Position numbers and translations under genes: made by a program. A stretch of 64,000 nt of DNA from CAVOJV01 sp963696325 (lineage in GTDB: Bacteria; Pseudomonadota; Gammaproteobacteria; Competibacterales; Competibacteraceae), in contig CAVOJV010000006.1 in assembly GCA_963696325.1 (NCBI GenBank), positions 62,001 through 126,000 on the forward strand, in the 5' to 3' direction. The notes beneath the pieces are model-generated. The model saw nothing but the letters and a program-made list of their open reading frames with translations, was not told where the DNA came from and did not search any database. Within the stretch, counting starts at the first letter, position 1, and each line of letters starts with the position of its first letter. Of the stretch, positions 55,485-62,512 are shown one piece after another.

Positions 55485-56164
55485 GCGCGCTAAACGGCGC
55501 GGCCCTGGCCTGCGTGCTGTTCGACCTGGACGGAACCTTGCTGGATACCGCCCCGGACATGGCCTTGGCTCTCAACCGACTGCGCCTGGAAGAGGGCATC
55601 CCTGCCCTGCCCTTTGAGCATATTCGTCCCGAGGTCTCCCACGGCGCCGCGGCCATGATCCGGCTGGGTTTCGGTATGACCCTGGAGAACCCGGATTTCG
55701 CCCGCCTGAGACAGCGCTTTTTGGATTTGTATCAGGGCGACTTGGCCGTCGACACATTACCGTTTCCAGGGGTGGAGGAAACCCTTTGCCAATTGGAGTC
55801 CCGCACCATTCCCTGGGGAGTAGTGACCAATAAGCCGGGCTGGCTTACCGAACCCTTGCTCAGAGCATTGCGACTCTGGGAACGAGCTGCCTGCGTGGTC
55901 AGCGGAGACACACTGGCCAAGCGTAAGCCGGATCCGGAGCCCTTGCTGTACGCCAGCCAATTGGTAGGCATCGCTCCCGCGCGGTGCCTGTATGTAGGGG
56001 ACGCCGAGCGCGACATCGAAGCCGGCAGACGGGCCGGCATGGTCACCCTGGCAGCTCGCTTCGGCTACCTACAGGCGGATGACAAACCCGAGGCATGGGG
56101 CGCCGACGGATTGATTGATAAGCCTGAGGATCTGCTGGTCTGGCTGAACGGTATTTCCCGCTGA
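55481..56164 (+). CDS. gph: Phosphoglycolate phosphatase-like HAD hydrolase
   Basis: A 227-residue HAD phosphatase. VLFDLDGTLLDTAPDMALAL is motif I (nucleophile Asp), WGVVTNKPGWLTEPLLRAL motif II, KRKPDPEPLLYA motif III (Lys) and YVGDAERDIEAGRRAGM motif IV. Its coupling to ubiG (ATGA overlap) is the usual context for the Gph/MupP branch, where it may act on phosphoglycolate or MurNAc-6-phosphate. Confidence 0.9.
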   Translation: MSALNGAALACVLFDLDGTLLDTAPDMALALNRLRLEEGIPALPFEHIRPEVSHGAAAMIRLGFGMTLENPDFARLRQRFLDLYQGDLAVDTLPFPGVEETLCQLESRTIPWGVVTNKPGWLTEPLLRALRLWERAACVVSGDTLAKRKPDPEPLLYASQLVGIAPARCLYVGDAERDIEAGRRAGMVTLAARFGYLQADDKPEAWGADGLIDKPEDLLVWLNGISR

Positions 56165-56477
56165 GCGTCGGCCCGCACTGGTAACGCCTGTTGCCGATAT
56201 ACCACAATATGATTCGATACGTTCCAGTGATCAGCACTAAACATTGGCACCGTATCAAAATGGCAACGTTGTTATTATTAAATTAAAACTACCCCAGCCT
56301 TAATCAAGGCACCAGCCAATAGATGCTGACCAAGCTGTTTTCGCTGAATAACAGCGCTCCATACAGGATGCCCAGGTGCGGAAATAGCTAATCGGCTTGT
56401 CAGCAGCACATAATTGCGCTTCCATACTATAAGCCTAACCTACCCGGGGTGAGTGACTAACCAGAGGAGAATCTCTC
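56165..56477. other. Intergenic stretch, no gene seen
   Basis: 313 bp without a supported gene. A small hairpin GCCTT/AAGGC lies at 56297-56310. AT content is higher than in the flanking genes. Confidence 0.6.
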
Positions 56478-56948
56478 ATGGCAATGGCAGAGACGGTGAA
56501 GATGTATCTGGACTCTCAGGAGGTGGAGTACCAACTGGTGGCGCATCCCCGTAGCCACTGCAGCAAAGAGACTGCGGCAGTTGCGCATATTCCCGACGAC
56601 CACATCGCCAAGGCGGTGATTCTCAAGGATGAAAGGGGTTTCATGATGGCGGTGATACCGGGGAGCAACTGGATAAAGCTCCGCGCCTTGCAACAGGAAC
56701 TCGACCGGACTTTGGAGCTGGCATCGGAAACGGAAGTTGACAACCTGTTCAAGGATTGTCAGCCAGGCGCCATCCCGCCACTGGGCCTGGCTTACGATAT
56801 GGAGACAGTGTTGGACGAAGCGCTCATCACGTTGGCGAAGGTGTACTTCGAAGCCGGCGACCACGAGCATCTGGCGCAGGTCAACGGTGATGATTTCCGC
56901 AAAATGCTCAGCGGGGTGCGGCACGGCTACTTTAGTCGCAGCGATTGA
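56478..56948 (+). CDS. YbaK/EbsC-type aminoacyl-tRNA deacylase family protein
   Basis: A 156-residue protein of the YbaK/ProX fold that hydrolyses mischarged tRNAs. Seen: VEYQLVAHPRSHCSKETAAV, DHIAKAVILKDERGFMMAVI (with the conserved Lys of KAVILK) and GAIPPLGLAYDMETVLDEAL (catalytic loop GAIPPLG). It is a stand-alone domain; tRNA specificity cannot be told. A good AGAGGAGAA site precedes the ATG. Confidence 0.9.
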   Translation: MAMAETVKMYLDSQEVEYQLVAHPRSHCSKETAAVAHIPDDHIAKAVILKDERGFMMAVIPGSNWIKLRALQQELDRTLELASETEVDNLFKDCQPGAIPPLGLAYDMETVLDEALITLAKVYFEAGDHEHLAQVNGDDFRKMLSGVRHGYFSRSD

Positions 56949-57078
56949 AGCCGCGCTCAACAGAACACTGACCGGTTGGATCATATCCAGCCCCGACAAG
57001 CGCCAGCTCTCATGAAATCCCTTTGCAGTTTGGCAATCCTCGCCTAAATTCATACTCCCAATTGAGGGAGCTTCAGCC

Positions 57079-57306
57079 GTGCAGACCAAGCGCTTTGCCG
57101 AGCTTTGCGGCCGGACCCTGACCCGCGCCCATGCCAAGTCCGGGGATGCGGCGACCCTCAGTGGCTATCTGGGCAAGGGCGACAACTTTGACCAGGCCAT
57201 CGGCACGTTTGCCCTGGCTTATGCGGATCAAACCGAGCAGGATCATGCGGCCCTGGTGGAGGCGATCCGCGCCGGGCGGCTGGAGGCGCTCATCGAGGAG
57301 GAGTAG
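57079..57306 (+). pseudogene. C-terminal remnant of a DUF2252 protein
   Basis: 75 codons (RFAELCGRTLTRAHAKSGDA, YLGKGDNFDQAIGTFALAYA, DQTEQDHAALVEAIRAGRLE) match the last part of DUF2252 proteins, which are normally over 400 residues. The kinase-like remainder is absent. A GTG start with GGGAG nearby exists but a functional product is unlikely. Confidence 0.7.
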
Positions 57307-57445
57307 CGTCCTGCGCCACTCACGCCAAGGGGGATCCCGCGTTCTGGCAACGCATCTGTTTAGCAACCCCGGCGGCCAGAACACACGGTCGTGTACCCGG
57401 TGATGCAGCGGCCTCTGGAGACTTGGCTGGAACGCGCCCGCGCCA

Positions 57446-57874
57446 GTGATGCTGACGGGAACCCACTTCCCGAGTAGGTCGAGCGGGACGTCCGTCACGA
57501 CCTGGCGTGCGGCATGTTGGCGAACGGGTAAGCTGTCACAGACTACGTACTACCTTTCAGCTATTGCCGCCAAGGTCACCGTCACCCGCCGCCACCATCC
57601 GCTGCAGGGTCGCGAGCTTGAGGTCTGGTCCGCCGCCAAGGCCACGCTTGTCGTGCGCCTTGCCGATGGCTCCGCGATGAAGCTCCCGCGGCGCTGGACG
57701 GACGCCGACGGGATGGGGCAGTGCGAGGCCCCCGTCAGCGATGCGAAGTTCGGCCTGGGTGGCCTACGGAAGCTGCTGAGGCTCGTCGCGGCGCTGGCTC
57801 GTCGCGCTGTCCCCACCCCTGGTGTAGGTGGTGAGATCGTAACTTCTCAACAGCAGTTCCCGGTCAGTACTTAA
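57446..57874 (+). CDS. DUF5372-like protein or fragment
   Basis: From about residue 43 the 142-codon frame reads KVTVTRRHHPLQGRELEVWS, then LVVRLADGSAMKLPRRWTDA, which fits the small DUF5372 family often found beside recombinase genes of mobile elements. The first 42 residues have no resemblance and may not be translated; an internal start near 57570 is possible but has no ATG. The function is unknown. It may be the remains of a transposon cargo gene. Confidence 0.5.
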   Translation: MMLTGTHFPSRSSGTSVTTWRAACWRTGKLSQTTYYLSAIAAKVTVTRRHHPLQGRELEVWSAAKATLVVRLADGSAMKLPRRWTDADGMGQCEAPVSDAKFGLGGLRKLLRLVAALARRAVPTPGVGGEIVTSQQQFPVST

Positions 57875-57901
57875 TCTATTGATATTTAAAGTGATTTTTT
57901 T

Positions 57902-58020
57902 ATAACTTTTCGTAAAAAAACCTAGTAAAATCAATTTTATAAGGTATATACAAGGTATTTCTCAGAGAGAAAATCACATAACTATTTGTTTTAGATGTTA
58001 AAATAGGCACGAAAAGTTAT
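57902..58020. repeat. AT-rich segment bounded by a 12-bp perfect inverted repeat
   Basis: ATAACTTTTCGT at 57902-57913 is mirrored by ACGAAAAGTTAT at 58009-58020. The enclosed 95 bp are strongly AT-rich and have no coding capacity. It looks like a miniature inverted-repeat element or a paired operator; neither is proven. Confidence 0.6.
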
Positions 58021-58047
58021 TTCAAAAGGTTCGGCATTTTCAATAAG

Positions 58048-58380
58048 TTAAGCCATGACCGGGAATAGCTGGGCGGGCGTCAGCAGCACCGGAATGACCG
58101 GGAGGCCGGGCTCCCGCCCCTGGCGATCGAGCGCCAAGTCCGTCTCCCGCTGCTGCCAGGGCCCAAGGCCGTCCGCGCCGAGGAACACGGCAACGGAATT
58201 ACAGGAGGCGAGCGTGCGCTCCAGAGCCTGCGGCCACGGCTGTCCGGGCGTGAGATACCAGCGGTCGAGAAACACGCTGAAGCCGCGCTCAGTCAGCGTG
58301 CGCGCGACCAACTCCACCGGGGTGTGGTCGCGCCAGTGGTAGCTGAAAAAGACGTCAAAGGACTTGTCGTCGCCGCCCAT
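58048..58380 (-). CDS. Truncated TIR-domain protein
   Basis: A 110-residue TIR domain: KSFDVFFSYHWRDHTPVELV (box 1), GFSVFLDRWYLTPGQPWPQA (box 2), NSVAVFLGADGLGPWQQRET (with the Glu in the NADase position) and GLPVIPVLLTPAQL. In relatives this is the N-terminus of a much longer protein (TIR plus NTPase or repeat domains); here it stops at a TAA right after the domain, at the edge of the AT-rich repeat. ATG 58380 is the likely start. Probably a remnant. Confidence 0.65.
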   Translation of the reverse strand: MGGDDKSFDVFFSYHWRDHTPVELVARTLTERGFSVFLDRWYLTPGQPWPQALERTLASCNSVAVFLGADGLGPWQQRETDLALDRQGREPGLPVIPVLLTPAQLFPVMA

Positions 58381-58596
58381 AGGGTTCCCCGCTGCCAGCC
58401 CAATCTTTTTTGAGATCATAGTACAGTCGGGGGTGCCTCGGAACATAACCTTGGCGCGGCTGGCGAGTCGTTGCCGATGTTCGTTAATGCCATTCCTTAA
58501 CGGGCCCTCGTTGGTCAATCCCTTTGGCCCTATTCGCAGACCGTATGGGCATGGTTCAGTGTAAGGATTCGTGCGAGATCGGAACTAACCCATCCA

Positions 58597-59199
58597 TCAT
58601 GAGCTTTCCGCCTCGTCACTCATGATGTAGTTCCGCACCGTCTTCGGGTCGAGCGACAAGCGGCGGGCAATCTCGCGCTTCGGCGTATGGCGCTGGTGCA
58701 GTTGGATAATTGCCTGCTGGGTCGTATCCGGGATCGGGCTGCGGCTGATCGGTTTACCGTGGGCCTTGGCGCGCGCCATACCGGCCCGTACCCGCTCCGA
58801 GCGGCGAATCACCTCTTGCTTGGCCAGCGAAGCCAGGATGCCGATCACCGCGTCGCGAAACGGTCCAAGGGTGTCGAGATAAGGCTCGGTGTAGCTTTTG
58901 AACGAGACCCCCCCATCTTCCAACTGCTTCAGGTAATTCAGCGTCTCGCGCACGCCTTCCCGGCTAAACCGATCCAGCGCCCAGAATAGCACCGTGTTGA
59001 ACTTGAGCTGGTGCGCATGAATGAACAGCCGCTGGAACGCCTCCCGCTCGGCAACGGTGCCGGACTCCAGGTCGACATAGTCGCCGGCGCCACCCGGAAT
59101 ACCGGTCTCCCGCGATAGCTTCGGTACGTCCGCATTGCTGGGCGGTAACATCCGCTTGATCAGACTGTCTTTCTGTTGCTCAGGATAAATGGTCATCAT
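58597..59199 (-). CDS. Chimeric serine recombinase: transposase OrfA N-terminus joined to a resolvase lacking its catalytic serine
   Basis: A 200-residue open frame. Residues 1-37 (IYPEQQKDSLIKRMLPPSN, VPKLSRETGIPGG) match the helix-turn-helix start of IS3-type OrfA transposase proteins. From about residue 40 it is a serine recombinase: DLESGTVAEREAFQRLFIHA, LFWALDRFSREGVRETLNYL (the conserved LDR-SR helix), FRDAVIGILASLAKQEVIRR and a C-terminal helix-turn-helix (HTPKREIARRLSLDPKTVRN). The usual beginning with the Tyr-x-Arg-x-Ser catalytic motif is missing, so recombination should be dead. DNA binding could remain. AAAGGTGAG precedes the ATG. Confidence 0.75.
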   Translation of the reverse strand: MMTIYPEQQKDSLIKRMLPPSNADVPKLSRETGIPGGAGDYVDLESGTVAEREAFQRLFIHAHQLKFNTVLFWALDRFSREGVRETLNYLKQLEDGGVSFKSYTEPYLDTLGPFRDAVIGILASLAKQEVIRRSERVRAGMARAKAHGKPISRSPIPDTTQQAIIQLHQRHTPKREIARRLSLDPKTVRNYIMSDEAESS

Positions 59200-59270
59200 C
59201 GCTCACCTTTGCCCTCTCATACTCTACGTGAATTGTGTGAGGCGACAACTATCCTGACAGAGAGGGTTGC

Positions 59271-60107
59271 TCATGAGCCTGGAGTACCGGCCAGCGAACC
59301 CCAGACGCTGGCCGCTTTGTTCAACAGCGGACGAACCCACGACCATACGCTATTCTTGAACGTCACCGCCGCCGGATTGGGCAGTTCGACCGCCGGCTGT
59401 GCCCGCACACTGTTGGCGTTGGTCAGCACCCCAATGGTGAGTTCGCCATCCGTGAAGTACCGGTCGCCTTCCGCGTTACGACCATTCAGCGTCGGCCCCA
59501 CACCGGTCACCTGGTAGATCGTCTGCAACTGGCCAGCGGCCTTGAGTTCGGCCATCAGCCGGTCACGCTCCGCATCGAGATCAGGCGCGATATGATGGGT
59601 GATCTGCCCCGTGAGATGGCTGAATCCGACACTCTGGTCGAACGTGACGGAGCCCACCCACAAAGGTCGCCCGTCCTCGCCCAACTCGTCCGAGTGCCAG
59701 AAGCGTACATGGTGCCGCTGCCGTGCGCTCGTACCCACTGTTTGCTCGAACGCCAGATTCTGTGGACGCCCCCACAGGTACAAAGTGCTCACCGGAGCGT
59801 TTGAATCCGGGCGATCGAGCAGTACGCTCTCGGCAATCTCCACGTCGCTACGCAGACCAAGTGCATCCGCACGATGCCAACCGGCGGCGCCGAACGCGGC
59901 AATCACTTCGGCCTCGGTGCCGATCAAGCCGACGTTGAGGGGATCGCCGGGAATGCCATCGGCATTGGTGGTGACCTTGGGGAAAGCCGCCAGGTTAGGA
60001 TGATGTTCATAATGGCGCCACAGGTCGGGCAATAATGCATAGGCCAGCAGCAGATAAACTCCCGCCAGAATGGCTATTGCTATGGCGACCAACCGCACAG
60101 TGTTCAT
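59271..60107 (-). CDS. LssY C-terminal domain protein, membrane anchored
   Basis: A 278-residue protein. The N-terminal helix VAIAIAILAGVYLLLAYALL anchors it; residues about 50-235 match the LssY-type C-terminal domain: GDPLNVGLIGTEAEVIAAFG, AAGWHRADALGLRSDVEIAE, APVSTLYLWGRPQNLAFEQT and SARQRHHVRFWHSDEL. The biochemical role is unknown; in Legionella the domain is part of LssY near a type I secretion locus. No such locus is seen here. Confidence 0.8.
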   Translation of the reverse strand: MNTVRLVAIAIAILAGVYLLLAYALLPDLWRHYEHHPNLAAFPKVTTNADGIPGDPLNVGLIGTEAEVIAAFGAAGWHRADALGLRSDVEIAESVLLDRPDSNAPVSTLYLWGRPQNLAFEQTVGTSARQRHHVRFWHSDELGEDGRPLWVGSVTFDQSVGFSHLTGQITHHIAPDLDAERDRLMAELKAAGQLQTIYQVTGVGPTLNGRNAEGDRYFTDGELTIGVLTNANSVRAQPAVELPNPAAVTFKNSVWSWVRPLLNKAASVWGSLAGTPGS

Positions 60108-60302
60108 AGATCTGGTTCCTCATGGGCTGATGCAAGCGGACAGCCCCGCTGCGTGGAAAACGGCACCGGGCGGTCGGAACTGCCAGGGGCGTGCTCCTTG
60201 ACCCGGTCATTAGGGTGATGATACAAGGACTTCTAACTGTGTCTCCTCCGGCGGCAACGGCTAACTATCCAACAACTTCAACCAGCGTGGCCAATCAAGT
60301 CT

Positions 60303-60902
60303 ATGAGCGAGCAAACTTCCGCGCCTGTCACTCCCCCTAAAAAAACCAACTGGCTGTTAATCACCCGCGCCATTATTGCCCTGAGTTTGCTCGGCCTGTG
60401 CGGAGTCGGCCTGGTGGTTACGCCGATTTGGAAGCAACCCAGTTTTGGCTTCTGGCTATGGATGATCTTGGCGTTTGGTATCGGCTCGATTTTGCTGTAC
60501 AGCATTGACAGCCGCGAGGCCAAACTGCACTTGCACTTGTCGGTCATACTACAGCAGGTGCTGCACTGGCTGGGAACACTGGGGGCCGTGTATCTGGTTT
60601 TTAATTTCGTCGGCAAAGGGTTTCTGAGCGCGGAAGACGCCGGTCCAGCGGCGACGATCCTGCTGGCCCTGTCGACCTATCTGGCGGGGCTGGCGTTTGA
60701 CCGGATCTTGATCGTGATTGGGGTAGTGATTGCGCTGATGGCGCTACTGGCAGGATGGCTGGAACAATACCTGTTCTTGCTGGTAGGGGTGGGAGCGCTT
60801 GGCGTTATCGCCTTTGTGGGGGGCCGCGCCTTGTTCAATACGCTGGCCAGCAAATTGCCCTGGGCCGCGCACGAGAGTGCGGCTGAAAAAGATAACAATT
60901 GA
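60303..60902 (+). CDS. Integral membrane protein of unknown function
   Basis: A 199-residue protein with about six predicted membrane helices (WLLITRAIIALSLLGLCGVG, FGFWLWMILAFGIGSILLYS, LGTLGAVYLVFNFV, AATILLALSTYLAGLAF and LFLLVGVGALGVIAFVG among them). The cytoplasmic N-terminus is Pro/Lys-rich. I do not recognise a family. It precedes the DUF1269 gene by 96 bp on the same strand. Confidence 0.75.
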   Translation: MSEQTSAPVTPPKKTNWLLITRAIIALSLLGLCGVGLVVTPIWKQPSFGFWLWMILAFGIGSILLYSIDSREAKLHLHLSVILQQVLHWLGTLGAVYLVFNFVGKGFLSAEDAGPAATILLALSTYLAGLAFDRILIVIGVVIALMALLAGWLEQYLFLLVGVGALGVIAFVGGRALFNTLASKLPWAAHESAAEKDNN

Positions 60903-60998
60903 CGGTCTGACGTTGCCGTGCCGAAATCCCCGGCACTTGCTATCCTCCCCATCGATAGCAAAAGTTATTCAACCCGTTAACTACTTGAGGATCATAAC

Positions 60999-61514
60999 AT
61001 GGCACATTTAGTGGCAATTGTTTACCCCGATGAATTCCGCGCCGCCGAGGTGATGGCCGCCCTGAAGCGCTTGCAAAGCCAATACCTGCTTGACCTGGAA
61101 GATGCCTGCATCGTCACGCGCGACAAAGAGAAAGGCAAAATCAAACTGCACCAGGCGGTCAACCTCACGGCGGCGGGCGCGGCCAGCGGCGCCTTCTGGG
61201 GGACGCTGATCGGCATGCTGTTCTTGATGCCCTTGGCGGGTCTGGCGGTGGGGGCGGCGGCCGGCGCGCTGAGCGGCAAGCTGAGCGACTATGGGATCAA
61301 CGATGAGTTCATGAAATCGTTAAGCGCCAAGCTGGAGCCGGGTTCGTCTGCCATGTTCATGCTGGTGCGCCGGGCTACGGTGGATAAAGTCGAGCCGGAG
61401 TTAGCCAAATTCGGTGGCCAAGTACTGTACACCAACCTTTCCAAGGAAGGCGAAGAAAAACTGCAAAAGTTGCTGGACGAAGGCAACCAAGAACCTACCC
61501 CTGCTCCGCAATAA
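60999..61514 (+). CDS. DUF1269 family membrane protein
   Basis: A 171-residue protein: HLVAIVYPDEFRAAEVMAAL and DACIVTRDKEKGKIKLHQAV (DUF1269 start), a glycine-rich hydrophobic hairpin (GAASGAFWGTLIGMLFLMPL, AGLAVGAAAGALSGKLSDYG) and a C-terminal soluble domain. The family is of unknown function, often stress-related. TTGAGGA precedes the ATG. Confidence 0.88.
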   Translation: MAHLVAIVYPDEFRAAEVMAALKRLQSQYLLDLEDACIVTRDKEKGKIKLHQAVNLTAAGAASGAFWGTLIGMLFLMPLAGLAVGAAAGALSGKLSDYGINDEFMKSLSAKLEPGSSAMFMLVRRATVDKVEPELAKFGGQVLYTNLSKEGEEKLQKLLDEGNQEPTPAPQ

Positions 61515-61522
61515 CCAGAAAG

Positions 61523-61583
61523 AAGGATAGGAAATCCAACGCACCTCGAAGAGTATCTCTGGCCCTGGGGGAGCGCAGTCAAT
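61523..61583. repeat. Degenerate solo copy of the IS91-family element end
   Basis: AAGGATAGGAAATCCAAC is identical to the outer 18 bp of the IS91 copies at 27435 and 31808. Further matches in the same order follow (CGAAG, then GGGGGA, then GCAGTCAA), with divergence between. No transposase accompanies it. Confidence 0.65.
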
Positions 61584-61780
61584 CGGGGATTTGGTGCCTG
61601 GAGCCCTTGAGAAGAGGCTGGAATCGCGACGCGGTCACTGCACACCGGTCCGCTCGGTCTCGTCGGGGGTGTGATCTGGGGTGCGTTGCAGGCCGCGGGT
61701 CGGCGCAGCTGATTCGAACGCGTCGCTCGCGAATGCGGGTCGCGATCGGCAAACCCGCATCGCAGCCAAGAGTGTCCCTG

Positions 61781-61876
61781 CTACATTTTCTTGAACTCGA
61801 TAATCGTGAGTACAATGCCGAGCACAGTCAGGGCGAAACAGAACAGGCCGGAGTAAAGAATCAATGAGTCACTCAT
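61781..61876 (-). CDS. 31-residue membrane microprotein
   Basis: A tiny frame beginning MSDSLILYSGLFCFALTVLG and ending IIEFKKM: one hydrophobic helix with a basic C-terminal tip. Its ATG lies inside the last codons of the gene at 61869-62051 (8-bp overlap), which suggests translational coupling. No function is known. The evidence is its position, its overlap and its coherent helix. Confidence 0.5.
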   Translation of the reverse strand: MSDSLILYSGLFCFALTVLGIVLTIIEFKKM

Positions 61877-62051
61877 TTGCCCGCCCCTTCAGACTGAGTA
61901 CTTTGAAATATATGCCAAAGCAAAGAATGGCCGGCACCCACGTTGCGGTGAACAACCCTTCGTCTTTTTGGCCGTTGAACCAGAGAAATCCGGAGATGGC
62001 GAACGCCACCATCACCGCTAGTAATATGCATACGTCCGACATTTTGATCAT
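61869..62051 (-). CDS. 60-residue membrane protein
   Basis: MIKMSDVCILLAVMVAFAIS and ATWVPAILCFGIYFKVLSLK form two membrane helices joined by a short polar loop. ATG 62051 follows GAAAGGATCACTG-like sequence with AAAGGA placed as a ribosome site. Not recognised. It may form a two-gene unit with the overlapping microprotein. Confidence 0.6.
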   Translation of the reverse strand: MIKMSDVCILLAVMVAFAISGFLWFNGQKDEGLFTATWVPAILCFGIYFKVLSLKGRANE

Positions 62052-62230
62052 GACAGTGATCCTTTCATGAGGGGTGAAGTGCTGGGTTTGCAGGACATCG
62101 AAGACGGGATACACCCGCCGGTTTGAATGCGTTTGAATCGATCACACAAAGGCGCGTGCGGTTGCTACACGGGTCCCGGCATCTGAAGAGACACGCCACC
62201 AGATCGTAGCGTTCGTTGCTGGTCGTTACG

Positions 62231-62437
62231 CTACTCATTCCAGAATCCCCATGCCGCAACCATCAGACAACCCACCGCCGCCGCCGCATGAACTCGCACG
62301 CTCGACTCGCCGGGTAACCCGAGCATCAAAGGCACGATGTCGAAAATACCCAGCAGCAGCCAAACGATGAACACGAGCCCCAGCAGGAACGCGCCCCGCC
62401 CTATCGTCCGTCTCAATGTCCGGAATTGGGTTGTCAT
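62231..62437 (-). CDS. 68-residue membrane protein
   Basis: MTTQFRTLRRTIGRGAFLLG starts a protein with two hydrophobic helices (GAFLLGLVFIVWLLLGIFDI and HAAAAVGCLMVAAWGF). It has an Arg-rich cytoplasmic start. No family recognised. It is third in a row of small membrane proteins between DUF1269 and the photolyase-like gene. Confidence 0.5.
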   Translation of the reverse strand: MTTQFRTLRRTIGRGAFLLGLVFIVWLLLGIFDIVPLMLGLPGESSVRVHAAAAVGCLMVAAWGFWNE

Positions 62438-62512
62438 TGCAGACGCAGTGCTCCTGGATAGCGGGCGCCGTAATGAGCCGAGGAGCCTACGGCGTAAAGC
62501 GCTCCAAGGGTT

